This document shows, one piece after another, positions 27,682 through 36,294 of a stretch of 64,000 bases of DNA. The DNA comes from Pseudomonadota bacterium. Its GTDB lineage: Bacteria; Pseudomonadota; Alphaproteobacteria; Rhodobacterales; Rhodobacteraceae. The position numbers and the translations under genes are program-made. The stretch spans positions 62,001-126,000 of the forward strand of contig JAIUPD010000005.1 in the NCBI GenBank assembly GCA_020161615.1. The letters are read 5' to 3'. Within the stretch, counting starts at the first letter, position 1. Every line of letters begins with the position of its first letter. The notes under the pieces were generated by a model. It was not told the DNA's origin, ran no database searches, and saw only the letters and a list, made by a program, of their open reading frames with translations.

Positions 27682-29199
27682 GAAGCCATGGATCGGCAGA
27701 TGACCGATGCAGAAGGTCAGCGCCCGTTTCCACCAATTCGTGCCGGGCTCCTGATGGGTGCGCTCCTCGCCCCGGGTCCAGAGCAGCAGATGCTTGTCGC
27801 GGCTGACGCGCCAGCCCTGCCCCGGCGCGCAGGCTTCGTCCATGATCGCGTCGAGGCGGCGGATCTGTTCGGGATCGTCGAAGAGGATCCCCAACTCGGT
27901 ATTCAGGAAGGCCGAGCGCAGGTCGAAGTTGAACGAGCCCACGAAGGCGCGTTCGTCATCGACGATGAAGCTTTTCGCATGCAGCATCGTGTCCGGCTGG
28001 TCGGGTCGGGCGTATTCGATCAGCTTGATCCCGGCCTTCAGCAGCCGCGGCCGATACCAACGATAGGCGCCATAGACCAGCACGCTGTCCGAGCGGCCGA
28101 GGCCGTTGGTGACGATCTCGATCTCGACCCCGGATTGCGCCAGGTCGATCAGCGCCGCCATGCCGCGTTTTCCGGGCACCAGATAGGGCGTCATGATGCG
28201 AAGCTTGCGCTTGGCCGAGCGGACCACCGGCATGATCGAGCCGGGCATCCAGCCCTCGCGCCGCCGTTGCAGCGCCTTTTCCGGCGGATCGCCGATGAAC
28301 TCGATCCCCTTGATCCAGTCGAGACGGTCGATGCCCAGCGTCTCGATCGCCGTCTCGGCCGGGGGCAGGCGCAGGCGCTCGATCAGGCGACTGTTGCGGG
28401 GTTCGCTCAGGAAGCGCTGCAGGTAGAGGCGGAAGCGGCGCAGCCGCGTCGCCCGCCCGATGCGCAGCGTCCGCACCGGCAGGGCCACGTCCGAGTTCCA
28501 GAACGCGTCGAACAGATCCGCCATCGAGCGCAGCACCGGCCCGGCCAGGATCACGTCCAGATCGTCGAAGGTGATCCCGGCGCCGCGCTGCGCGCCGAAA
28601 TAAGGGTCGCCCACGTTCCGCCCGCCGGTGATGGCCAGCCGGTTGTCGGCCAGGAACATCTTGTTGTGCATGCGTCGGTTGTAGGGCAGCAGATTGACCA
28701 GCATTTCCAGCCCGCGCAGCAGGCTGCGGTCGCGGTTGCGGATCGGGTTGAAGAGCCGCACCTCGATCGAGGGGTGACGGTCGAGCGCCCGATAGGCCGG
28801 AACCCGGCGGATCAGGTTCACGTCGTCGATCAGCATGCGCACCCGCACGCCGCGGTCGGCAGCGGCCAGCACCTCGCCCGCCAGCATCCGGCCCGTCAGG
28901 TCGTCTTCCCAGATGTAATACATCAGATCGAGGCTGCGCTCGGCACCGCGCGCCAGCGACAGGCGCAGCGCCAGCGCCTCGCGTTCGCCAGGCACCAGCC
29001 GCATCCCGGAATGGCCGAGATGCTCGCGCTCCAGCGGTTCCAGCAGCCGGTCGTATTCCGTGTCCTCGCCCTGCGGCAGAACCGTCGAGGCCTTGCCGTG
29101 TCGATTCCTGGCGAAGCGCCCGGCCAGCCAGAGCCCCGCCACGGTCAGCACGACGAGGATCCCGAGCGCCCAGAGCGCCCCTTCAAGCCATGGATTCAT
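27676..29199 (-). CDS. phospholipase D-family protein, cardiolipin synthase-like
   Basis: 507 residues. One N-terminal membrane helix (residues 5-27) anchors a protein with two PLD motifs: HNKMFLADNRLAITGGRN in the first half and HAKSFIVDDERAFVGSFNFD near residue 415. The two H-x-K-x4-D active sites form one catalytic centre, as in ClsC/YmdC-type cardiolipin synthases, so transfer or hydrolysis of phosphatidyl groups is likely. The start ATG overlaps the stop of the upstream EEP gene by 4 nt. The pairing with an EEP-domain protein is common in Alphaproteobacteria and suggests a joint role in lipid or membrane metabolism. Confidence 0.88.
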   Translation of the reverse strand: MNPWLEGALWALGILVVLTVAGLWLAGRFARNRHGKASTVLPQGEDTEYDRLLEPLEREHLGHSGMRLVPGEREALALRLSLARGAERSLDLMYYIWEDDLTGRMLAGEVLAAADRGVRVRMLIDDVNLIRRVPAYRALDRHPSIEVRLFNPIRNRDRSLLRGLEMLVNLLPYNRRMHNKMFLADNRLAITGGRNVGDPYFGAQRGAGITFDDLDVILAGPVLRSMADLFDAFWNSDVALPVRTLRIGRATRLRRFRLYLQRFLSEPRNSRLIERLRLPPAETAIETLGIDRLDWIKGIEFIGDPPEKALQRRREGWMPGSIMPVVRSAKRKLRIMTPYLVPGKRGMAALIDLAQSGVEIEIVTNGLGRSDSVLVYGAYRWYRPRLLKAGIKLIEYARPDQPDTMLHAKSFIVDDERAFVGSFNFDLRSAFLNTELGILFDDPEQIRRLDAIMDEACAPGQGWRVSRDKHLLLWTRGEERTHQEPGTNWWKRALTFCIGHLPIHGFL

Positions 29200-29915
29200 G
29201 CATCGACCCTCACCCGCGCCCGGATCGGCAGATGATCCGAGGCGAGACGCGCCAGCGGCGAGACATGCGGCGCGAGGTCCAGAACCTCGGCCCTGGTGCA
29301 GCCGATGATCCGGTCGAGGGGCAGCATCGGGCGTCCGGCGGGAAAACTCGCCACCGTGGCCGCGCGCTCGACCGCATCGAGCCCCGTCTTCAGCGGCATC
29401 AGCGAACAGCCCGGCCCCTGCCGCCATTCGTTCAGATCGCCCATCATCAGCGTCGGCCGGTCGGGACTGATCTCGTCGGCCAGGCGCCGGGCCTGTTGCA
29501 GGCGGGAGTTCTTCAGAAGGCCCAGATGCGCGGCGATCACCCGAATGGGCAGGTCACCGAAGCGCAGATCGGCGACGATGGCGCCGCGCGGCTCCAGCCC
29601 CGGCAGGTCGATGACCCGCGCCTCCTCCAGATCGGCGCCACGAAAAAGCAGGAGGTTGCCGTGCCAGCCATGGGCCAGCGCCCCCTTGCGGCTGGTCAGC
29701 GGCACCGGCACCAGCCCGGTCGTGCGCTCCAGCTCGGCCAGATCCAGGATCCCGCGCCGGTCGCCGAAGCGGCGGTCGACCTCCTGCAGGGCGACCAGAT
29801 CGGCCTCCAGCTCGCGGATCACCGCGATGGTGCGCTGCGGGTCGCGCCGCCGGTCGGTGCCGACGGCCTTGTGCACGTTGTACGAGCCGATGATCAGATC
29901 ATTGCTGGAGGGCAT
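29196..29915 (-). CDS. endonuclease/exonuclease/phosphatase (EEP) family protein
   Basis: 239 residues with the EEP metal-dependent active-site set in order: Asn in SYNVHKAVG (near residue 12), Glu in LVALQEVDRRFG (near 45), MMGDLNEW (near 157) and the C-terminal SDHLPIRA. No signal peptide is seen. EEP enzymes cleave phosphodiesters in nucleic acids, sphingomyelin or inositol phosphates; the coupled PLD-family gene (4-nt overlap) favours a lipid or phosphodiester substrate, but this is inference. The likely promoter lies in the 65-bp gap from the next gene or further upstream. Confidence 0.87.
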   Translation of the reverse strand: MPSSNDLIIGSYNVHKAVGTDRRRDPQRTIAVIRELEADLVALQEVDRRFGDRRGILDLAELERTTGLVPVPLTSRKGALAHGWHGNLLLFRGADLEEARVIDLPGLEPRGAIVADLRFGDLPIRVIAAHLGLLKNSRLQQARRLADEISPDRPTLMMGDLNEWRQGPGCSLMPLKTGLDAVERAATVASFPAGRPMLPLDRIIGCTRAEVLDLAPHVSPLARLASDHLPIRARVRVDA

Positions 29916-29980
29916 CAGGGTCTTCCCGGGTTGCCCTGACTATATGGGGTGCCCCGCACGTCCGGCAATGGCGCGGAACA

Positions 29981-31798
29981 TCAGGGCTGTAAGAGGCAGC
30001 GGCGGACGAAATCCGCGACCTCGGCCAGGACCGGGCCGGGCCGGGCATAGAGCAGCAGCTGCCCCTCGCCCTCGATTTCGACGACATGGGCGCGGGCCCG
30101 CGCCTGGGCGAATTCCCGCACCGAGCGCAGGCTGACCACCGGGTCCAGCTCGCCATGGATCAGGTGCAGGGGGCAATCCGACCCCGCGACCAGCGCCGAC
30201 CAGTCGCGGGTCACGTGCCAGGCGTCGATCTGGAAGGCCTTCTGCCCCTGCGCCACGGTATAGCGATAGCCCTCAATGATCCGGTCGGCGACACCCGGGC
30301 GGTTGACCACCTCGCGGTCGCGCGAACCGGTCGGATAAAGGGGCGTCATGAATTTCTCGGCGCTGCTGGAATCGATCTGGGCAATGCCGGCGCGCAGCAC
30401 CGCCGGCAGCAGCGCCGGGGCGAAACGCGCGGTATAGGCCACCGCGCGCTGCCGGGGCGTCATCGCGGCGAATTGCTCGATCGAGGTGATGGGCACGCAG
30501 CCCGCCACGCCCACGACCCCCGCGACCGTCCGCCCCAGCCGTCCCGCCGCCGCATAGGCATAGATCATCCCCGCCATATGCCCCAGCAGCACCACCCGCG
30601 GCAGGTTCAGCGCCTGCAGCACGATGCCGAGGTCGCGGGCGAAGAGGCCCGGCGCCTCGCGGATGCGGGGATCGGCGAAAGAGGCGCCGAAATTCGCCCG
30701 CATCGGCGCATAGAGCCGGATCCCCGCCGCCTGCAAGGCGGGACCCAGATGCGAGAGCGAGGCGAGCCCCTCGAGCATGCCATGAACGAAGATCACCGGC
30801 AGCCCGTCCGGCGGCCCATAGGCCAGGACCGGCATCAGCCGCCCGTCGCCGACATCGACGACGATCTCCTGCTCGCTGGCGGCGGGGGCAGCCTCGGGGC
30901 GGTTGTCGGCCTCGGGCCCGTGCAGGACCAGCGCCGCAACCAGCCGCATCAGCTCGGATTGCGCGCCGGTGCGGGTCTTGGCGAAGACCGATTTCAGCTG
31001 CGCCCTGAGGGTGTTGAGCGAGCGGCCCGTGCGCAGCGACACGGCCGGCAGATCGCCGCCGCGGGTCAGTTCGCGCACCAGTTCCACCTCGCGCGGGGTC
31101 AGGCGGAAACTCTCGACCAGAATGCCGGACAGGGCCGGGGTCCAGCCGACGCTCAGGGCCTTCAATTCGGTCACGAAACCCTCGCCCTCGGGTGCGCGGA
31201 CCGTCACCGCCGCCACCAGCCCGCCGCCAGGCAGCGCCGCTTGCTCCGGGGCTTCGGCCAGCGACAGGACCGTGAAGCGGCCCGAGGCCGGGGCACGGTC
31301 GGCGGCGGTGAGATAGGCGGCAAGCCGGGCGGCGCTGTCGGGCTCCAGCGCGGTTCGGATCGCCTCGGCGGTGACCGGGCTGCCGAACAGCCTTTCGGCC
31401 TCGGGCCCGGCGCTCAGCACCGCGCCGCCCCGCCCCAGCCGGACCAGCGGCCCCCTTCCGTCCCCGGTTCCCGGCAAGACCGTCTCGCCCCGCCCCATCC
31501 GCTCGAACAGCGCGAAGGCCCGGCGGAAATGCGCCTCGATCACCGGATCCTCCAGCGTCCGGGCCGAGGGCTCGTCCGTCACCTGCATCTCGCCCAGCCG
31601 CCGCGCCACCTGATCGACGAAATCCGACCAATCGGCCATGAAACTGTCGAAATGCTCGGGGTTCAGCACGACTTCATAGATGCTGCCGATGAGGCGCGCG
31701 CGCCCGGGGTCCAGGGCCTCGGCCTGAGTCTGGGGCGGGCCGTCCACACCGGCGTCAGGCTGTTCGGCAGTCACGAAACCCTCGCGTCCCAGGATCAT
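29981..31798 (-). CDS. LuxR-type regulator fused to a catalytically incomplete alpha/beta-hydrolase domain
   Basis: 605 residues. The N-terminal third has a PAS-like region (about 30-200). A LuxR-type HTH lies at about 230-295 (FRLTPREVELVRELTRGG, RTGRSLNTLRAQLKSVFAK). From about residue 320 to the end is an alpha/beta-hydrolase fold (IFVHGMLEGLASLSHLGPAL; LHLIHGELDPVVS). The nucleophile elbow reads GHMAG, so the catalytic Ser is Met408; the usual histidine position reads GEGQLLLYARP with Gln580. The acid residue (ELDP) is kept. The domain probably binds a ligand without hydrolysing it, making this a one-component sensor. It is divergent from ggt with a 17-bp palindrome between. I chose ATG 31798; a TTG at 31837 is possible. 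Confidence 0.8.
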   Translation of the reverse strand: MILGREGFVTAEQPDAGVDGPPQTQAEALDPGRARLIGSIYEVVLNPEHFDSFMADWSDFVDQVARRLGEMQVTDEPSARTLEDPVIEAHFRRAFALFERMGRGETVLPGTGDGRGPLVRLGRGGAVLSAGPEAERLFGSPVTAEAIRTALEPDSAARLAAYLTAADRAPASGRFTVLSLAEAPEQAALPGGGLVAAVTVRAPEGEGFVTELKALSVGWTPALSGILVESFRLTPREVELVRELTRGGDLPAVSLRTGRSLNTLRAQLKSVFAKTRTGAQSELMRLVAALVLHGPEADNRPEAAPAASEQEIVVDVGDGRLMPVLAYGPPDGLPVIFVHGMLEGLASLSHLGPALQAAGIRLYAPMRANFGASFADPRIREAPGLFARDLGIVLQALNLPRVVLLGHMAGMIYAYAAAGRLGRTVAGVVGVAGCVPITSIEQFAAMTPRQRAVAYTARFAPALLPAVLRAGIAQIDSSSAEKFMTPLYPTGSRDREVVNRPGVADRIIEGYRYTVAQGQKAFQIDAWHVTRDWSALVAGSDCPLHLIHGELDPVVSLRSVREFAQARARAHVVEIEGEGQLLLYARPGPVLAEVADFVRRCLLQP

Positions 31799-32229
31799 TC
31801 GGCATCTTCTCCCGGCCCAGAATGCATCAACTTCCAATCCTTGGCGAGCGTTTTAACCCGAATGGGTGAAGCGGAAAACGGCGAATCCCGTCATCCTGAG
31901 ACTCGTTTCAGCACCCAGGATTTTTCATTCAATCCTTTTCCGTCGGGTTGTTTCAGGGAGGCCAGCGAACTGTCGCTGTCGGATGTGATCCTGCGGATCA
32001 CGGGTCGGCGGCGGGGGTGATTTCTTCCGCGGTCCCGCGTCCTTGAACCCGTTGCCCGCCGGACCTTCAGGCCGGTGCCGTTACAGGCGTCGGCGATCGC
32101 TGCCCAGGCGATTCTCTGGCCGGCCCGGTTCCTGCTGACCGGGCCGGCCAAACCCCTCCTGCGCCATCGAAGGCTTTTCAATCGGTGCTCCGCACCGCAT
32201 CCTGCCGGCCAAAGCCACAGGAGGATTCG
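31799..32229. other. 431-bp divergent intergenic region with a strong 13-bp hairpin
   Basis: No convincing gene is seen. An AT-richer patch with ATTTTTCATTCAATCCTTTT (near 31920) may hold a promoter. The palindrome at 31985 is listed separately. At 32117-32150 there is a perfect hairpin, TGGCCGGCCCGGT / ACCGGGCCGGCCA, with an 8-nt loop TCCTGCTG, about 80 bp before the ggt start. No T-run follows on either strand, so it is not a typical terminator; it could be a 5'-UTR structure of ggt. Confidence 0.6.
31985..32001. promoter_or_regulatory. 17-bp perfect palindrome, possible operator of the LuxR-type fusion
   Basis: GTGATCC-TGC-GGATCAC, 7-bp arms and a 3-bp centre, in the 431-bp gap between the divergent LuxR/hydrolase and ggt genes. 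Its size fits a site for a dimeric LuxR-type helix-turn-helix. No sequence-specific comparison was possible. Confidence 0.4.
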
Positions 32230-33816
32230 ATGCGCGATTTCCAGAGACCCGGCCGCTCGGCCGTCTATGCCGACAACGGGATGGTCGCCGCCTCGCATCC
32301 GCTGGCCTCGCAACTGGCGATCCGGCTCTTGCAGGAGGGGGGCAACGCCGTCGATGCCGCCATCGGCGCGGCCTTGTTGCAGGGCCTTCTCGAGCCGCAG
32401 ATGACCGGCCTTGGCGGCGACCTTTTCGCGCTGGTGAAACCGGCGAGCGAGGAACAGGTCCACGCCCTGAACGGCTCGGGTCGGGCGCCAGCCGGGCTTT
32501 CCGCCGCGGCGATGCGCGAGCGGGGGCTGACCCAGGTGCCGGTGCACGGGATCGAATCGGTGACGCTGCCCGGCGCGGTCGATGGCTTCTGCCGCCTGCA
32601 CGCGCAATGGGGCAGGCTCGACTTGGCGCAGATCCTGGCCCCGGTGATCGCCTATTTCGAGGCAGGCGTGCCGGTCGCGCCGCGTGTCGCGCATGACTGG
32701 GCGCAGGCCCGCCCGCTGCTGGGCGCCGCCGGGCGCCACTTTCTGCCGGGCGGCAAGGCGCCGGTGGCAGGCCAGCGCTTCGCCCTGCACGGCCAGGCCG
32801 AGGTCCTGCGCCGCATCGCCCGCGAGGGGCGCAAGGGCTTTTACGAGGGCGAAGTGGCCGAGGACATGCTCGCCGCGCTGCGCCAGCACGGCGGCTGCCA
32901 CACGGCCGAGGATTTCGCGGCCGTCGAGGGGCATTCGGGCCAGCCGGTCAGCGGCAGCTACAAGGGCGTGGACCTGCTCGAACACGCGCCGAACGGCCAG
33001 GGCGCCACCGCGATCCTGATCCTCAACATCCTGTCGCATTTCGACCTGTCGCGGATGGACCCATTCGGCCTGGAGCGCACGCATGTCGAGGCCGAGGCGA
33101 CGCGGCTGGCCTATGACGCGCGCAACCGCTTCCTGGCGGATGGCGATCATGTCACCCGGCTGGATCACATGCTGGCGCCCGAAACGGCGGCGAAACTGGC
33201 CGCGCTGATCGACCCCGACCGCGCCATGGCCGAACCCGCGCCGCTGACCGAGGCGGTGCACAAGGAGACAATCACCCTGTCAGTGGTGGATCGCGACCGC
33301 ATGGCGGTGTCGCTGATCTATTCGATCTTCCACGATTTCGGCTCGGGCTTGGCGTCCGACCGGTTCGGGATCCTGTTCCAGAACCGCGGGGCGGGTTTCA
33401 CGCTGGAGCCGGGCCATGCCAATGAAGCGGCGGGCGGCAAGCGGCCGATGCACACGATCATCCCGGCGATGCTCAGGAAGGGCGGCAAGGTGATGATGCC
33501 CTTCGGCGTGATGGGTGGCGCCTATCAGCCCTGCGGCCATGCCCGGCTGGTGTCGAACCTGGTGGATTACGGGATGGAGCTGCAGGCGGCGCTGGACGCG
33601 CCGCGGGCCTTCGCCGGGCTCTTTTCCGGCGTGGACGGGCTGGCGCTGGAGACGGGCTATGCCGCGCCGGTGGCCGAGGCCCTGGCGGCCAAGGGCCACA
33701 GAACCCGCTGGTCGCCCGAACCGCTGGGCGGCGCCCAGGCCATCGAGATCCGGGAGGATGGGGTTCTGGTCGGCGCCTCGGACCCGCGCAAGGATGGTTG
33801 CGCTTTGGGATACTGA
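32230..33816 (+). CDS. ggt: gamma-glutamyltransferase family protein (YwrD-like)
   Basis: 528 residues. Typical parts are MVAASHPLASQLAIRLLQEG, GGNAVDAAIGAALLQGLLEP, GLGGDLFALV and, at the large/small subunit border, KETITLSVVD, whose first Thr is the autocatalytic cleavage point and nucleophile. The C-terminal block GVMGGAYQPCGHARLVSNLV is the variant seen in YwrD-type glutathione hydrolase homologues rather than in classical GGT. There is no N-terminal signal peptide, so the protein is probably cytoplasmic. The start has AGGAGG 6 nt upstream. It may hydrolyse gamma-glutamyl amides or related acyl amides; the substrate is uncertain. Confidence 0.87.
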   Translation: MRDFQRPGRSAVYADNGMVAASHPLASQLAIRLLQEGGNAVDAAIGAALLQGLLEPQMTGLGGDLFALVKPASEEQVHALNGSGRAPAGLSAAAMRERGLTQVPVHGIESVTLPGAVDGFCRLHAQWGRLDLAQILAPVIAYFEAGVPVAPRVAHDWAQARPLLGAAGRHFLPGGKAPVAGQRFALHGQAEVLRRIAREGRKGFYEGEVAEDMLAALRQHGGCHTAEDFAAVEGHSGQPVSGSYKGVDLLEHAPNGQGATAILILNILSHFDLSRMDPFGLERTHVEAEATRLAYDARNRFLADGDHVTRLDHMLAPETAAKLAALIDPDRAMAEPAPLTEAVHKETITLSVVDRDRMAVSLIYSIFHDFGSGLASDRFGILFQNRGAGFTLEPGHANEAAGGKRPMHTIIPAMLRKGGKVMMPFGVMGGAYQPCGHARLVSNLVDYGMELQAALDAPRAFAGLFSGVDGLALETGYAAPVAEALAAKGHRTRWSPEPLGGAQAIEIREDGVLVGASDPRKDGCALGY

Positions 33817-33946
33817 CGGGAGGACGGGCGCCGGGGGGCATCGAGCCCCCCGACGCCCGGTGGGTTGCCACCCGCCCCCACCCGGGGGAGGGTTTTCCAC
33901 CCTCCCCGGACCCCTCCCGGAGGATATTTTCAGAGCAAAGATGAAA
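33817..33946 (+). repeat. intergenic hairpin element, copy 4
   Basis: It starts at the ggt stop. In order: CGGGCG-CGGGGGGCATCGAGCCCCCCG-CGCCCG hairpin (loop piece shared with copy 1), GGTGGG...CCCACC, GGGGAGGGT-TTTCC-ACCCTCCCC (33885-33907) and the core CCGGAGGATATTTTCAG then AGCAAAGATGAAAG (33915-33946). It lies between the convergent ends of ggt and edd. Confidence 0.72.
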
Positions 33947-33968
33947 GAAGGGCGTGGCGCAGCCGCGC

Positions 33969-35774
33969 TCAGAACAGGATCGAAGCGCCCTCGGTGGCGT
34001 CGCTGGCCCCGAGGCGCAGCCGGGCGAAGAGTTCGCGGCCGACGCCGAAATCATTGGCGCTGAGGTCGGCGGTCACGGCGGCACGGTCGGCGAAACCCTC
34101 GGCAAGGACCTCCAGCCGGCCGTTCACCGCGTCGAGCCGTACCAGATCGCCGTCCCGCACCCGGGCGATGGGCCCGCCCGCCGCGGCCTCGGGCGCGACA
34201 TGGATCGCCGCCGGCACCTTGCCCGAAGCGCCCGACATCCGCCCGTCGGTGACCAGCGCCACCTTCTGCCCGCGGTCCAGCAGCACCGACAGCACCGGGG
34301 TCAGCGAATGCAGCTCCGGCATGCCATTGGCCCGCGGCCCCTGGAAGCGGACCACCACCACCACATCGCCGGAAAATTCCCCCGCCTTGAAGGCCGCCTT
34401 CACCGCCTCCTGATCGTGGAAGACCCGGGCCGGGGCCTCGATCACATGGTTCTCGGGCTTCACGGCAGAGACCTTGATCGCCCCCTGCCCGAGGTTGCCG
34501 TTGAGCTGTTTCAGCCCGCCGGTCGGGGCGAAAGGATCGCGGGCCGGGCGCAGGATCCGGTCGTTGAGGCTTTCGCCCGGTCCCGCAACCCAGGACAGCG
34601 CGCCGTCGATCAGCTTCGGCTCCTGCGCGTAGCGGGCGAGGCCGGTGCCGGCGACGGTCTCGACATCCTCGTGCAGGAGGCCCGCGTCGAGGAGTTGGCC
34701 GATCAGATAGGCGAGGCCGCCGGCGGCGTGGAAATGGTTCACGTCGGCAAGGCCGTTGGGATAGACCTTGGCCAGGAGGGGCACCGCCCCCGCCACGGCG
34801 TCGAAATCCTCGAGCGTGAGGGTGATCCCCGCGGCTTTCGCCATGGCGGGCAGATGCAGGATCAGGTTGGTCGAGCCCCCCGTCGCCATCAGCCCGACCA
34901 TGCCGTTGACAAAGGCGCGCTCGTCCAGGATCCGCCCGGCCGGGCGCCAGTCGTTGCCCAGATGGGTGATCGCCGCAGCCCGGGCCACCGCCGCGCGGGT
35001 CAGCGCCTCGCGCAGCCCGGTGCCGGGATTGACGAAGGCCGCGCCGGGCAGCATCAGGCCCATGATTTCCATCAGCATCTGGTTGGTATTGGCCGTGCCG
35101 TAGAAGGTGCAGGTCCCCGGCCCATGGTAGCTGGCCATTTCGGACGCCATCAGATCGGCGCGGCTGGCCTTGCCCTCGGCAAAGGCCACGCGGACCTTGG
35201 CCTTCTCGTCATTGGGCAGGCCCGAGGTCATCGGCCCGGCCGGCACGAAGACCGCCGGAACATGACCGAAGGTCGCCGCCGCCATCACCAGCCCCGGCAC
35301 GATCTTGTCGCAGACCCCGAGCCAGAGCGCCGCATCGAAGCAATCGTGCGACATGGCCACGGCCGAGGCCAGCGCGATCGTGTCGCGTGACATCAGCGAC
35401 AATTCCATCCCCGCCCGCCCCTGGGTCACCCCGTCGCACATCGCCGGAACCCCGCCCGCCACCTGCGCCGTGGCCCCCGCCGCCCGCGCCGCCTCACGGA
35501 TCAGGGCGGGATAGGTTTCGAAGGGCTGGTGGGCCGAGAGCATGTCGTTATAGGCGGTGACGATGCCGAGATTGGGCAGCCGGTCGCCGGCCAGCGCCGC
35601 CTTGTCCTCGCCCATCGCCGCATAGGCATGGGCCGCATTCGAGCAGGACAGATGCGCCCGCGCCGGACCCTGCGCCGCCGCCTGTTCCAGCCGGGCCAGA
35701 TAGGCCTCGCGCATGGGGCGCGAGCGCTCAATGATCCGGTCGGTGACGTCACGGATACGGGCATCGAGGGGCAT
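33969..35774 (-). CDS. edd: phosphogluconate dehydratase (Entner-Doudoroff)
   Basis: 601 residues of the IlvD/Edd family. Cluster cysteines are in [11 protein letters not shown] (near residue 43), [20 protein letters not shown] (near 113) and [16 protein letters not shown] (near 218), the Edd-type set. [19 protein letters not shown] near the C-terminus is the family signature. It converts 6-phosphogluconate to 2-keto-3-deoxy-6-phosphogluconate for glycolysis by the Entner-Doudoroff route. eda is not adjacent. A LacI/GntR-type palindrome 50 bp upstream suggests sugar-acid repression. Confidence 0.97.
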   Translation of the reverse strand: MPLDARIRDVTDRIIERSRPMREAYLARLEQAAAQGPARAHLSCSNAAHAYAAMGEDKAALAGDRLPNLGIVTAYNDMLSAHQPFETYPALIREAARAAGATAQVAGGVPAMCDGVTQGRAGMELSLMSRDTIALASAVAMSHDCFDAALWLGVCDKIVPGLVMAAATFGHVPAVFVPAGPMTSGLPNDEKAKVRVAFAEGKASRADLMASEMASYHGPGTCTFYGTANTNQMLMEIMGLMLPGAAFVNPGTGLREALTRAAVARAAAITHLGNDWRPAGRILDERAFVNGMVGLMATGGSTNLILHLPAMAKAAGITLTLEDFDAVAGAVPLLAKVYPNGLADVNHFHAAGGLAYLIGQLLDAGLLHEDVETVAGTGLARYAQEPKLIDGALSWVAGPGESLNDRILRPARDPFAPTGGLKQLNGNLGQGAIKVSAVKPENHVIEAPARVFHDQEAVKAAFKAGEFSGDVVVVVRFQGPRANGMPELHSLTPVLSVLLDRGQKVALVTDGRMSGASGKVPAAIHVAPEAAAGGPIARVRDGDLVRLDAVNGRLEVLAEGFADRAAVTADLSANDFGVGRELFARLRLGASDATEGASILF

Positions 35775-35823
35775 GGCGGGCCTCGTCGGTTCGGAACGGG
35801 AGGGGTTCGCGCTCCCTATACGC

Positions 35824-35837
35824 CGTTATCGCTAACG
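35824..35837. promoter_or_regulatory. palindromic operator-like site upstream of edd
   Basis: CGTTATCGCTAACG, 5-bp perfect arms around TCGC, 50 bp before the edd start. The pattern GTTA-N4-TAAC with a CG-containing centre matches the known half-site style of LacI-family gluconate repressors (GntR of E. coli recognises a TGTTA..TAACA dyad). This makes repression by a sugar-acid-responsive LacI-type protein likely; no such gene is in this window. Confidence 0.5.
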
Positions 35838-35981
35838 TCGCAAGGGCGGCCAAGGCATGGCAGGAGCCTTGCACGCCGTGCAACCCGGCATTGCCGCATC
35901 GCCACTGGTAGATTGCTGCGTCGCGGCGTAACTTGGCTTCAGACAGAGAATAACGACGCCCCCGAGCAAAGGATGTCCCAG

Positions 35982-36149
35982 ATGACCGCTTATCCCTATG
36001 AACTCAGCAAGATGGAAGACCTGGACCTGATCGCGCTGGAGCGCCAGGCGCGCGCCATGCAGGCGCAGGCGCTGGCCCAATCCTTCACCGCGCTGCGCCG
36101 CAGCATCGCCGGTCTCTTCGGCCGCGCTACCGCCGCGCATACCGCCTGA
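35982..36149 (+). CDS. small DUF1127-like protein
   Basis: 55 residues: MTAYPYELSKMEDLDLIALE then RQARAMQAQALAQSFTALRR and a basic/aromatic end (SIAGLFGRATAAHTA). The pattern, a short acidic start then one amphipathic helix with Arg, resembles the numerous 40-60 residue proteins of Rhodobacteraceae annotated as DUF1127 or similar; I cannot assign the exact family. AAAGGA lies 8 nt before this ATG; another in-frame ATG at 35973 would add three residues. A terminator follows at 36195. The function is unknown; such proteins are often stress-induced. Confidence 0.7.
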   Translation: MTAYPYELSKMEDLDLIALERQARAMQAQALAQSFTALRRSIAGLFGRATAAHTA

Positions 36150-36194
36150 TCCAGACCGCACGAAAGCCGGGGACCCTCGCCCCGCGCCGAGCAG

Positions 36195-36227
36195 CCGCCC
36201 CGCCCCGGAGATCCCGGGCGGGGCGGT
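36195..36227 (+). terminator. hairpin terminator after the small protein gene
   Basis: The 11-bp stem CCGCCCCGCCC / GGGCGGGGCGG with a 10-nt loop is followed by TGTCGCTTTGG, a weak T-stretch. It lies 45 bp after the small gene and 68 bp before the methyltransferase gene. Confidence 0.6.
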
Positions 36228-36294
36228 GTCGCTTTGGCCTTCCGCCCCGGGCGCGGGAAAGCTATGGGTGGGGCAAGCCTTTCAGGATCGACCG

